Of a DNA stretch of 64,000 bases, positions 44,216 through 53,754 are shown piece by piece (positions within the stretch are counted from its first letter, which is position 1; each line of letters starts with the position of its first letter). The stretch lies in assembly GCA_025769875.1 (NCBI GenBank), contig JAGFNK010000173.1:34268-98267 (forward strand). The letters run 5' to 3'. The DNA is from Russula earlei. Taxonomy: Eukaryota > Basidiomycota > Agaricomycetes > Russulales > Russulaceae. Made by a program: the position numbers and the translations under genes. The notes beneath the pieces were generated by a model that did no database searches, was not told where the DNA came from, and saw nothing but the letters and a program-made list of their open reading frames with translations.

Positions 44216-44767
44216 GTCAGAGAGGGGCGCCAGTGGCCATGGAAGCACACTTCTTGTGAAACCAAGAATGCACATGGGAGAAGGGCATGTCCCTGAGCTT
44301 CACATATGCATATCTCCAGATGCTCAGCTGGCAGCACTCAGGGTTGACCATGATGAGCAGGTTGCCCTGGTGGGAGACCCAGATGATGATGTCACCAGCC
44401 GAGAGTGGGGGTTCCAAAGTGTGATTGGAACTGTCATCCTCATTGTGGACCAGGGAGAGAGGCACAGACTGGAATCCGCCAATGATATTCACATGTGATT
44501 GACAACAGTGGCCTCGACCAGGGGGCTTGTGAGGGAGAAGACGGTTGGGAGGGTCTTGTCGCCAGTCAGCTCAGCCTCCTGCACCACTGTCGGCTCCAAA
44601 ATGCACTGCATGATCACGCTGTGTGGATGCAGCGGCCACGCCCTGCACACAATGAAGGGCAGGGAGAACGTGTGCTCGATGCCATTCCATCCTGACATGG
44701 GCGGCCATGCAGTCTGGACCCCCAAACATGGTGTCAATGCTGAGAGCATGGGAGTGTCCTGTGCCAC
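44216..44767 (-). pseudogene. hAT2 cargo: unrecognised gene segment
   Basis: Two adjoining minus-strand frames: MLSALTPCLGVQTAWPPMSG, WNGIEHTFSLPFIVCRAWPL, VFSLTSPLVEATVVNHM, then FQSVPLSLVHNEDDSSNHTL, PPLSAGDIIIWVSHQGNLLI and YAYVKLRDMPFSHVHSWFHK. Composition differs sharply from the low-complexity neighbours and looks like a folded protein, so it is probably another captured gene piece, but I cannot name it. Confidence 0.4.
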
Positions 44768-45428
44768 GGGAGCATTTGGGAAAGAAAAGGTGTTCAGTGA
44801 TTACTGGGAGTGCGGCAGTAGTTGTGAGTCAAGGGAAGGGAAGTTAGGAACTGGTGTTGATTTGCACCAGATGAGAGGAAGCTACAGGTGTGGTGAGCAA
44901 TCTAAAAATATATCTTGGCATTTTCAGGCCAAATCACAGAAGCAAATCTCACTTGGGCAGTGGCTGCTGGTGCAGCTGGCGCTGAGATGGTTGCCAGGAC
45001 AGTGAGTGAGACAGAGGCAGCTGAGATGGTGGGGGCGATGGACAAGGCAAAGATGACAGCAGGGTAGGCTGAGGCCAAGAGACAGGTGGCTGTGGTGGGG
45101 GATGGAGCGGTAGTGATGGCAAGCAGGACTGGTACGATAGGGGTGACTGCTTCAGTGGACAAAACAGGTGACAATGATGGAAAGGGAAAGGCAGTGGCAA
45201 GGCAGGTGTGGCAGGGTTGGCAGGTGTGAAGACTGAGGGGGCAAAGGTGACAGCAGTGGTGATGACAGGGAACACAGAGGCGATGGTGATGGCAGGTGGG
45301 ACTGGAACATTGGAGGTGACAATGGGCAAGGGAGAGGCGTATGGCAGCAATGGCAGATGAGAGTGAAATGGCTGAGGCAATGACATGCTGAAGGCTTTTG
45401 CACTGCTCTGGGAGCCATGTGCCTTTGG
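44768..45428 (-). other. hAT2 low-complexity region, right
   Basis: Minus strand open for 80-185 codons in several frames with Pro/Ser/Ala-rich reading (for example PANPATPALPLPFPFHH). Similar in style to 48420-49500. Nothing else is seen. Confidence 0.5.
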
Positions 45429-45921
45429 TGTCACCAACTGGGGGCGGTGTCACTGACAAATTGGTTCATGCGCAAAATGTGTGCACTGAGTCAGGCGAGA
45501 ACAACAAGTTCTCGTGAGATTCGGGGATTTTGGTGATGACAATGCCAAGGCAATTGTATACCACGGAGAGGGAAGACGAGCAATAAGCCTTTGCCTTTGA
45601 AGGCTTAGATGACTGGGAAGTTTTCAAAACGATTGCTTGATCGCTTGCAAGCCTACAAGTTCCAAAGCAAGAATCCAGTGATATTTACAGGAGAACAAGC
45701 TTAGGGCTTGCTCTCCTCTACTTGACAGGTTTATATAGACAGATGTTTCCTATATCAAATAGTAGACATGAAGTAACAATGAGACGATCAAACTGGAACA
45801 TGCTGGAAGGTGGTGGTACATGTGAGGCAAGTGAGTCATGAGAATGCATGGGAATTGTGAGGCTTGTCTGGGTAGGCTTGTCCAGTTTCTGGTCTGGTCC
45901 GAGGCACCGGTACTTGTGACA
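45429..45921 (-). repeat. LTR-H2, solo LTR
   Basis: 493 bp, minus orientation (TGTCACAAGTACC ... TGGTGACA), perfect TSD TTTGG (45424-45428 and 45922-45926). TTATATAGA box on the minus strand near 45735. Confidence 0.95.
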
Positions 45922-46415
45922 TTTGGGCTCAAAGGACCCATGATGGCGCTACTCAGTGGCTGCGACTGCAGGCAATGCGTGGCCCTGGGCTGTTGGAAGG
46001 GCAGGTGGCATGCATGATTCAGTGGCCAGCCAGACAGCACCCCTCATACTAGTACTGTGCAACACTGCAAGTGCTAGGAAGCCTGCACACCTGAGCCTTC
46101 AACAAGCAAAGGAAAAGGAATAAGTACTTGCCAGTGCATCTAGAGGTAAGAGGGCTGAGGCAGAGTGGTGGCAGACAACTCAACCATATCCAAATCTGGC
46201 ACTTCAAAGTGGCTCGAGACCACGACAGCCATAGACCACTCTCCAAATTGAGCAACCATATCCAAATCTGGCAGACTAGCACTTCGCAGTGGCTCAAAAT
46301 GGCTTGTGCTGTTTCTGGACAGTTTCGAGCTGCAAGCCACTAACAGCTTAATTTGGCTCAGATGTGGCTACAGCTCGGCTCCGAGTGGTTTTGAGCTGGA
46401 CCGGTGACAGCACTA
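45922..46415. repeat. hAT2 right terminal region
   Basis: No gene. Two direct copies of CAACCATATCCAAATCTGGC (46179 and 46252) and GGCTC-rich blocks before the terminal GACAGCACTA at 46406-46415; matches the left end of hAT1 in reverse. Confidence 0.85.
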
Positions 46416-46455
46416 TCTTGCATGCAGTAGATCGGCTAAGGTACCATAGATAATT
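46416..46455 (-). other. COP-K remnant between hAT2 and LTR-A3
   Basis: 40 bp of COP-K interior, including the second hAT2 target copy and the left TAATT of LTR-A3. Confidence 0.7.
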
Positions 46456-47337
46456 TGTCACACCATTTTCCTTTTATGTTTACTTCTTACCTCTTGCTAT
46501 GGACTGCTTGCTTGTGTACGTCCCTTTACTTACTGGTCTTGTGATCTCTTACGTCTCATGATCCCTTCTGTGTTATCATGTGATCCATACATGTCCAGGT
46601 AACACTGGATTGCTGTTACTTTCCCTTTGTTTGGTTCTATTCCCATTTATATTCACTTCTTGGTTTTGACTGTGCAATGCTGCGCACCTACTGTGCAGCA
46701 CAGTTACTTGGTTCTGACTCATTCGTGGCCTCATTCCTATGACTCCTACTTATTATGACTCCTACTATACTAGTAGCACAGTCAAAGCGCAGCTATTGCT
46801 GCGCTTCTCCTGTATATATAAGCTCAGTACTTTGTGACCAAAGCCCTAAGCTTGGTCTCTTGTAGAATCCAACCTACTCTTGTCCAACATATTCTCCTGC
46901 AACCCACTTCACTCTCACAAACTTAAACCACAACCACCTCTCCATTTCATCAACTCTCAACACACCATCTACCATCTACTCTTCGCCTTTCCCTTCCTTC
47001 CCTAAGAGTCTCTCTTCACTCCCCTGAGAAGAGCTCTCCTCCTTTAAGACCTACCTTCCTCTACTCTCTCTGCATTGTTCAAGGTCCCCGACGGACTTGA
47101 ACGCATATAGCTAGTGGAACCAGCCCTAGTCTATCCCATTATAAACTTACCCTAGCTTCTCAATGGACCAAGTTGTACTAGGAAGGGTCTATTGGCCATA
47201 ACCTGTTTAGCATAAAACACTTTGACCGCTGCAGGGATCCTTACTCATTATACATGGGAACCAGCCCGTTTCTTGAACACCTCTCTATCATCAACTTGTT
47301 TTCCGCTTGTGAACTGACACGGCTAGTTACCGTGACA
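46456..47337 (+). repeat. LTR-A3, solo LTR
   Basis: 882 bp, + orientation (TGTCACACC ... ACCGTGACA), perfect TSD TAATT (46451-46455 and 47338-47342). TATATATAAGC near 46813. Very close to LTR-A2. Confidence 0.96.
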
Positions 47338-47497
47338 TAATTTGTAGCCGAGGATCCGATCACTAAGGGGCAGCTGAGAAAAGAAGTCTCGTTTGCTAGC
47401 CAAGCTTGCTAGCCAAGTGCATACCCTGGACAAGATGACTGATCGTGATCCATAGTGCTGAGCAAGATCCGAGTACCAGAATCACTGTGGTAGATTA
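47338..47497 (-). other. COP-K interior remnant left of MAR-F
   Basis: About 157 bp, minus-strand frame starting at an ATG (47452-47450) with DHDQSSCPGYALG, a TAG, then NETSFLSC. Probably the start of the copia gag region; too short to assign. The sequence expected from LTR-G does not flank MAR-F on this side, so DNA is missing here. Confidence 0.4.
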
Positions 47498-47908
47498 TTG
47501 CCATTTTCAGCACACTTGGCAGAGCTTGAATTCCACCCAAATTGGTGCAGAAAGCCCCTCAAATATGCGGGATGAATATCTCCCTCAAAACAGCTTCAAT
47601 TCATATGACATTTATTGTCCCTGAATTGCCTGAATGTGGGCTAGGCAGCCCCATTATTTTCATGAGATTTGAGTGAGAATTGGTGGAGCTGGACTCAAGC
47701 CACCTCCACATGTGTATTAGATGAATTACAACTCAAAATCATGGTCTATATCCATTATTTTTCCCTCATGTTGTACCCATGGGCTGTCTTGAGGCAGCCC
47801 ATAGTGTTTTTGACTCAAGTGTTGTGGTGTGCAACATTGTTTCCAATGTGATCGGAGTGACGGCCAGCCACTCATTGCCCCTCTCACCTCTCCATTCTGA
47901 CCATCCTT
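47498..47908. repeat. MAR-F left inverted arm
   Basis: Starts TTGCCATTTTCAGCACACTT; reverse complement of 50779-51189 over its whole length with scattered substitutions and 1-bp indels. Confidence 0.93.
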
Positions 47909-48057
47909 TGCCCTCATTCCCACCACACCTGCTGTCTCAGCTGCATCAGTCGCACCGCTCCCTTCCAAGGTGCATTTGGCCCTCCACACCCACAGTCGCA
48001 GCCATGCTAGTCACACTGCCTGCGTCAACCTGCCATCTGTCTTCACCATCCATCAGC

Positions 48058-49592
48058 ATGCCGACTCAGTTAGAATACCTCAAGCTCAAGTGGGATCTGG
48101 AGGACCTTATCGCCTCCTTGTCAAGACTCCACATGTGTGACCAGGAAGATGTAGACAAATACTACTGGAGTTTCAGGTCAATCTGTGGTCCCCTCATCCA
48201 TGCAACCGCCTGTGCTACAAAGATTGCGACAAGTCATTCTGGCTTGGATTCCACCCAGACGACCGCCGGATGGTCTCCCAACATCTTGGCCCCTGGCGCC
48301 CGAATGAACAGCAGAGGCACTTTGTCCATTTCCGAGAAGTATTTGACACACTAGTCAAGATATTCTCTCAGCGTTCCTGTGACATTCAGCGGGAACACCA
48401 ACTCTGCTCTGCGGATGAAGACAAAGATGACTACACATACCCTGCACCTATGCCTGCTCCAGCCTCCATCCCTACATCGTGCACCATCGCCTCCGCCTCA
48501 CCTGCCTTGCCCATCGTCCCTGCAGTTCCCACCTCATCCACCCTTCCTGTCACCTCGTTCACTGCCGCCATCCTTGACTCGCCAGCCATCATCACCTCAG
48601 CTCCACCTGCCCTCGCCGTCCCATCATTGCCCGCATTTGCCATTGTCGCCACCTCATCTGTCCCCACCGCCGTAGCCTCAGCCGTGACATCGCCTATCGC
48701 CACTGTCCCCATCTTTTCCCAACCAGCTCCCATGCCCTCAGTGTCGCCTGCTATGGCCACTGTCTCAGCTCCATGCACAACCACCATCTCAACCTCGCCC
48801 ACCGACATTTTAGTGCCGCCCACCACTTCAGCCCTCACGGCCTCATCTGCCACCCCCACCTTCATCTCATCCACTCCTGTGCCCTCAGTCATCTTGTCAC
48901 CCTCAGTCTCATCTGTCGCCTCGTCTATCGCCACAGTAGCCTCAGTCATGCCAGCCACCGACTTCGCATCAGTCTCCATCTTAGCCTCGCCAGTACTCGT
49001 CAGTTCAGCCCAGTCCATCATAGCACCAGCATCGCCAGCCACCGCCGTCTCTACCCTGCCCTCAGCCTCAGCCTTCTCAGTCTCAGCCACCACCACCACA
49101 CCCCTAGTTTTGCCAGCTGTCTCCATTGCCCCAGCTTCAGATCAGTCAACCGCCACCACCGCACTCTTAGCCTTGCCAGTCACCTTAGTCTCAGCAGCTG
49201 CTGCTGTAGCCTCAGCCTCAGCCACTGACATCTTAGCACCACACACCGCCAGCTCCACCACCATCTCACAAGCCACCGCCACCACACCCTTGTCAGACAC
49301 AGCTGCCATTGCCCCTGCATTGCCCTCAGTCATCACCTCCGCCCTGTCTGCCTCCACCATTGCACCAGCTCAGTCCACCACCACCTTCTCAGTCTCAGCC
49401 TCAGTCTTCTCAGTCTCAGCCACCGCTTTAGTAGTTTTGTGTGACACCAGCACTGCCGCACTGTCACAACCCCTCGCCACCAGCACCACCCCAGAAGACC
49501 AAGAAGGCCTTGGCCATGAACTTAGCCACAACATGCCACAACAGGAGCAGAAGCCGCTGCCATGCTGCTGCCGCAGGAGAAGCAGTTGCTGA
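48058..49592 (+). pseudogene. J-element Gag-like protein with Ala/Thr/Ser-rich tail
   Basis: ATG 48058 reads PTQLEYLKLKWDLEDLIASL, QEDVDKYYWSFRSICGPLI; a 1-nt frameshift near 48197 leads to NRLCYKDCDKSFWLGFHPDD, RRMVSQHLGPWRPN and HFREVFDTLVKIFSQR. This DVDKYY-F-PL ... FW-GFHPDDR pattern is that of Gag-like proteins in agaricomycete retroelements. From about 48420 the frame continues open for some 360 codons of Ala, Thr, Ser, Pro and Val only, made of TCAGCC/CACCTCAG-like units, to 49592. The tail is likely a composition effect, since the opposite strand is also open for 230 codons. No RT follows, so this is a partial element. Confidence 0.65.
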
Positions 49593-50107
49593 CACCAACA
49601 GCACACTGCACACCGCCTCCCACATCACCTCCCCATCTGTTCGCATGCTCTCGCCCATGTCTGCTGCCGACACCTGCAGTGGAGACGACCCTGCCACCGC
49701 TGCCGCAAGACGACAGATCCCACCCCTGTGCAAGCCACCCCATGCATCCTCTTTCTCGGGTCCTTGCCACCTATGTCTCTATCTATGAACTCATGCTCAC
49801 CGCCTACGCCTTCGCTCCTTGTCCACACCTGCTGCCATCACCTGCAATGGAGATGACCATGCCGCCACAGCCACAAGACAACACCACTGCCACGCAGCCG
49901 CCATCTCGTCACCGCCGCCCTCGTCTCCATCGCCTCCATTTCCCATCGCCCTCGCCTCTTCTGTCATCACCATCGCTGATCGCCGCCTTTGCGTCTTCCG
50001 CAGCACAAGCAGCCATGACCACCGCCTCAATTCAGATGCGAAAGGCTCAAAACACTCGCATTCAGATGCTTGACTGAGGACGGTCAAAGTTTCAAGCCCC
50101 CGGGAGG
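49593..50107 (+). other. J-element low-complexity 3' part
   Basis: Pro/His-rich readings with two similar units (CLLPTPAVETTLPPLPQDD and CPHLLPSPAMEMTMPPQPQD) that recur at 37970-38300 and 56600-56900. Ends at CCCCCGGGAGG before LTR-J2. The segment next to the LTR (50070-50107) matches 56207-56245 in reverse. Confidence 0.5.
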
Positions 50108-50778
50108 TGTAAGGAAGATTATGGCTGGCCTCGAAATCATGTGCAAAAACACGACACGACACGACATGAGACTGACACCTCAGCTCCCTTTCATCCCTTG
50201 CCACCTCCCTCTCATTCCAGGCAGTCCACAGACCGCACACCACAAGCCATCTCGCGTGTGACATCAAGACCTTGATTGCATTGCCCAGCCCTTGCCACTG
50301 ACCATGCATGCATGCATGCCTCAGCACACTAGATGCGTTCACATCTCAAGCCTTTCACAACCACCTTGACCGTCTTGACCAGTCTGGATTCTCTTTCATG
50401 CATTTCATCTCTAGTACCTTCTCTCCTGTATATAAACTGTTTAGCTACTCAGTTCAAAAAGATCCCCTTTTGCCTGCTCTTCCCTCTGTCTGCCTCAAGA
50501 AGCCATCTTTGTGTCCACGTCTGCACTCAGCATTCCAGCTGGGACTGCTCCCCTCCCCTCTCTCCTCTCCTCTTACCTTGGACCAGTCAGCCTTATGATC
50601 TCACTCATGCGTCCCCGGACTCGCTACACTGTCTCAACCAGTCTTGATTCACTTTCATGCCTTTCATCTCTAGTACCTCTCTCCTGTATATAAAAACACC
50701 CTAGCTACTCTGTAGTAGAAAGAGTTCAGAATAGGACCCCTCTTTGCAACCCACTCCTCTCTGTCTTTGAAAAACAAG
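50108..50778 (+). repeat. LTR-J2 and a second LTR-J-like fragment
   Basis: Starts TGTAAGGAAG. Two TATATAAA promoters of the LTR-J type (near 50428 and 50687) show that a full or partial LTR-J is followed by a fragment of another copy (from about 50585). It ends at the right arm of MAR-F. Confidence 0.7.
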
Positions 50779-51189
50779 AAGGATGGTCAGAATTGAGAGG
50801 TGAGAGGGTGATGAGTGGCTGGCCGCAACTCCAATTGCACTGGAAACAATGTTGCACACCACAACACTTGAGTCAAAAACACTATGGGGCTGCCTCAAGA
50901 CAGCCCATGGGTACAACATGAGGGAAAAATAATAGATATAGACCATGATTTTGAGTTGTAATTCATCTAATACACATGTGGAGGTGGCTTGAGTCCAGCT
51001 CCACCAATTCTCACTCAAATCTCATGAAAAACAATGGGGCTGCTGAGCCCTCATTCAGGCGATTCAGGGACAATAAATTTCATATGAATTGAACCTGTTT
51101 TGAAGGAGATATTCATCCCACATGTTTGAGGGGGTTTCTGCAATGATTTGGGTGGAATTCAAGCTCCACCAAGTGCGCTGAAAATGGCA
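50779..51189. repeat. MAR-F right inverted arm
   Basis: Ends GCTGAAAATGGCAA followed by TA; pairs with 47498-47908. Confidence 0.93.
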
Positions 51190-51191
51190 AT

Positions 51192-51403
51192 AACTTATCA
51201 TTGTAACATATGCAGGCTGCAGCATCAATTAACTTATCATTGTAACATACGCAGGCTGCAGCATCTGAGCTGAGCCAGTCCAGGCTGATCTGATGTGTGA
51301 GTGACGCGCATGAGCCAAGAGCGCCCAGTCCGTGGGAGCCGACGTGTTAATGCGACTGGGCTGTGATTACATCAGACTGCCCAAAGCAGTGGTAATCTCA
51401 ACA
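51192..51403 (-). repeat. LTR-G3: remnant of the COP-K 5' LTR
   Basis: 212 bp matching the end of LTR-G2 (ACATATGCAGGCTGCAGCAT ... GTAATCTCAACA), next to TSD copy TTTCT (51404-51408). A 40-bp stretch (AACTTATCATTGTAACATAC-type) is present twice in tandem. The rest of the LTR is missing. Confidence 0.88.
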
Positions 51404-51408
51404 TTTCT

Positions 51409-52312
51409 CACATTCCACGTAGTCAGTGAACATGCAGTGGAATTGTTGCCACATAGCTTCCCACATGGTAAGTCTGAGTGGTACGTTTGTTGGGTCGTCC
51501 TGTACATCTTTGAGCCATTGATCCATTGCCTCGAGCCATCCTTCAACCTTTGGCCCTTTCATAAGTGAGAGAAAGTAGGCACACCTCTTGATTGGATCTC
51601 TGGCAATTTTGCTATCATCATTCATGGACATAAACCTGTTGAACACAACCAGGAATGCATGCATGCAGGCGCAGTCACTATTGGAGAAATCCAGAGGGAT
51701 TCCTTTGAGTTTTCTGTTGTCAGTGCCCCACACATTGTGGTCATGATCAGTGTGCATGTTGTAGTCATTGGGATCAGGGTCAGGGCTTGAAGGGTGTCTT
51801 CTGTGTCCTCCAAATCCTTGGAATAAGGAGGCATGGGGAGGTGCCTGTGATGTACTGGACAATGCAGGTTATGGTTGAGTGGGTTTGAGGTCAGTGGTGG
51901 TGACAAAGATGGTTGTTGTCATCAATGGTTCGAGCTCCATTGTAGTGTTGATGTGGGGTGCAGGTCTGGGAATCAGGGCGCAGCTAGGAACCTTTGAACT
52001 TGGGAGGGGTTCTCCTGAGTTTGTCGGTTGTGTGATGTCGATACCTTCAAGGGGACTTTGTGCAAGTCTGAAGGCTAGGTTAATGATGTGCATCGCTTCC
52101 CAGGTGTCTCTGTGTCTCACAATTTCAAACCAAAGTCTGTAGAGATGGCTAAGGGCTACTTTGGCTCCTTTCCAACTGACATAGTACCCTGTCCAGGGTA
52201 CACCATCAGTTTGTACTGCGAAGAATTTGACACCATTGTTGAACATGGTCATGCTGGGGACATTTTTCTCTTGATCAGGGAGCAGCTCAAAGGGACACTT
52301 CAGAGCTGCCAA
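51409..52312 (-). pseudogene. Gypsy-C gag, N-terminal and capsid part
   Basis: Minus strand. It reads MAALKCPFELLPDQEKNVPS, TGYYVSWKGAKVALSHLYRL, WEAMHIINLAFRLAQSPLEG, a linker, then after a stop near 51868 the capsid: GALTTENSKE or, in frame, NRKLKGIPLDFSNSDCACMH, AFLVVFNRFMSMNDD, CAYFLSLMKGPKVEGWLEAM, WQQFHCMFTDYVECEK. It continues at 33445 across COP-K. The capsid block (AYFLSLMKG--V--W) is typical of gypsy Gag. Start Met chosen at 52312; upstream is leader sequence. Confidence 0.88.
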
Positions 52313-52431
52313 TCCTTCTGTTGTTGGTCTGTTGAGCCCTTTATACTTCCAGTCTCAAACTGTAGTCATATTTTGAGAGAGATTGATTTATTCATGTTGG
52401 CATGTGGTTCAGGGTTGAGGGTTCAGAAGAG

Positions 52432-52446
52432 CTAAGCTTGTTCTAA
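52432..52446 (-). other. Gypsy-C primer-binding site, self-priming type
   Basis: The minus strand directly after LTR-H3 reads TTAGAACAAGCTTAG. Its AGAACAAGCTTAG (13 nt) is exactly complementary to CTAAGCTTGTTCT in the LTR (minus strand of 52711-52723), at the predicted start of the transcript. Confidence 0.68.
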
Positions 52447-52941
52447 TGTCACCGACTGGGGGCAGTGTTGCTGACAAATTGGTTCACATGTGAGACGTGC
52501 ACACTGAGTTGAGTGAGAACAACAAGTTCTTGCAAGGTTTGGGGATCTCGGTGATGACAATGCCAAGGCAATTGCATACTGTGGAGAGGACAGACTATTG
52601 ATAAGTCTTCATGTCTGAAGACTTAGATGATAGAGTGAGTTTCTGAGACAATTGCTTGATCACTTGCAAGCCTATAAGTCTGGAAGCTGAAACCAGTGAT
52701 ATTTCACAGGAGAACAAGCTTAGAGCTTGTTCTCATCGACTGACAGGTTTATATACAAGAGAGACATTATATCAAATGGTGTCCTTAAGGGAACAGTGAG
52801 GTGATCAAAGTGAGAACATGCTGGAACACTGGGGTAAACACGAGTCAAAAGGCAAGTCATCAGACATGAACTAATCATGAGTCAGGTCCAGGTAGGCCAG
52901 CCCAGTTGCTGGTCTGGTCTGAAGTATCTGTACCTGTGACA
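52447..52941 (-). repeat. LTR-H3: 5' LTR of Gypsy-C
   Basis: 495 bp, minus orientation (TGTCACAGGTACAG ... CGGTGACA), matching LTR-H1, H2 and H4. Gypsy-C gag follows at lower coordinates. The outside base pairs are TTTAT (52942-52946) of an LTR-A copy; the other TSD copy is not in the window. Confidence 0.93.
52711..52755 (-). promoter_or_regulatory. LTR-H3 promoter: TATA box and transcript-start hairpin
   Basis: TATATAAAC on the minus strand (about 52747-52755) lies about 27 nt before CTAAGCTTGTTCT (52723-52711). The start region GAGAACAAGCT-CTA-AGCTTGTTCTC is a perfect 11-bp hairpin, so the 5' mRNA end could pair either with itself or with the PBS. Confidence 0.6.
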
Positions 52942-53167
52942 TTTATGCTAAACAGGTTATGGCCAATGGACCCTTCCTAGAACAACTCAGTCCGTTGAGA
53001 AGCTAGGGTAAGTTGTAATGGGATAGACTAGGGCTGGTTCCACTAGCTATATGCATTCAAGTCTGTTGTAGACCTTGTACACACAGAGAGAAGAGGAAAG
53101 TAGGTTTTTAAGGAGGAGAACTCTTCTCAGGAGAGTGAAGAGAGACACTTATGGGAGGAAGGGATAG
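52942..53167 (-). repeat. LTR-A4 fragment
   Basis: About 226 bp of LTR-A (TTTATGCTAAACAGG to GAGAGACACTTATGGGAGG), more diverged than A1-A3. It is cut by Gypsy-C on the left and LTR-I2 on the right. Confidence 0.88.
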
Positions 53168-53504
53168 TGTCATGAACCATTTCCTGGAGAGGGCCCTTGA
53201 AGGACCCTTCCTTATGAGAGGAAACCCAGCCTCTATGGTGTCACCCTGTTCACATGGACAAAAAGGGTGAGTAGAGGTGTCCACAATATCGTGCGTGCAT
53301 TGTCACACAAGCAATTCTCAACACAATCAACATACAGCAAGCCCCACTTAATGGCAACCCTTTTAGCCATAAAGTACAGTATTATAGCCTCCCTAAGGAC
53401 CTTTTGGGACAACTATAAGTGCTCTACAATAGGCACTAACACAATACTAAAGACCCTACAATGCATTATTGGACTAACTCTAATAACTATAGAATGATCT
53501 ATTA
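53168..53504 (+). repeat. LTR-I2, left part
   Basis: TGTCATGAACC start, matching 38801 onward of LTR-I1. Interrupted at TA (53503-53504) by MAR-D; resumes at 60847. Confidence 0.9.
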
Positions 53505-53680
53505 TTGTCATTTTCAGATAACGTGACGCACTGGAAATTTCCGAAAAGAAAAGGTTGGTAGAAAGAACTTGATGTATCTCACCAAATTCTAAGCAAAAAT
53601 TCCTAAAAGATAGCATGTTCAAACCGGAATGAAAACTACATTCTAAATTTAGTGTACCGAGAATGACTAATTGAAATGTC
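53505..53680. repeat. MAR-D left terminal inverted repeat
   Basis: Pairs with about 60185-60359 (shared blocks AGATAACGTGACGC, AGAAAGAACTTGATGTATCT and AATTCTAAGCAAAAA). Confidence 0.88.
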
Positions 53681-53754
53681 AGAGATGTCAAAATCAGTAG
53701 GTGGTAGGTGCACTGCAGCTAATGGTAAAGTACCCCACCAGCCTCTTTGAATCG

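Larger units (their letters stand above)
36423..46415. mobile_element. hAT2: hAT element with its own transposase gene
   Basis: Ends TAGTGCTGTC and GACAGCACTA as in hAT1. The 8-bp target copies are TCTCGCGT (36415-36422) and TCTTGCAT (46416-46423); they differ only by two CpG transitions. Contains a multi-exon hAT transposase (38778-43642, +), an Rmd1-derived end and a segment shared with hAT1, a 241-bp tandem repeat, low-complexity stretches and three solo LTRs (I1, B2, H2). Relative to hAT1 it lies in reverse orientation. Net size without LTRs is about 7.7 kb. It is inserted in the COP-K integrase region. Confidence 0.9.
47498..51189. mobile_element. MAR-F: long-TIR element with retroelement cargo
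   Basis: Two inverted arms of about 411 bp (47498-47908 and 50779-51189), about 90% identical, with outer ends TTGCCATTTTCAGC and TA dinucleotides on both sides (47496-47497, 51190-51191). TA targets and the TTGYC-TTTTCAG end, shared with MAR-D, suggest a Tc1/mariner-type foldback or MITE. There is no transposase. Between the arms lies a J-type retroelement piece (gag-like gene, low-complexity region, LTR-J), which probably inserted near the palindrome centre. Confidence 0.85.
33451..51403 (-). mobile_element. COP-K: Ty1/copia element inserted in Gypsy-C gag
   Basis: Minus-oriented element bounded by LTR-G ends (TGTTGAGATTACC ... GCTTCAACA) with perfect 5-bp TSD TTTCT (33446-33450 and 51404-51408). 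Removing it restores the Gypsy-C gag frame. The 3' LTR (33451-34432) carries a solo LTR-H. The interior keeps integrase and RT parts (34433-36422) and short remnants (46416-46455, 47338-47497). Its own sequence is only about 3 kb; the rest is nested hAT2, LTR-A3 and MAR-F. The 5' LTR is reduced to 51192-51403, so part of LTR, gag and integrase was lost. Confidence 0.92.

Noticed and set aside
48270..49592. 440-residue Ala/Thr/Ser-rich frame as a cell-wall or mucin-like host protein
   Set aside because: Its start belongs to a Gag-like reading in a shifted frame, there is no signal peptide, and the opposite strand is also open, so the frame length is a composition effect.
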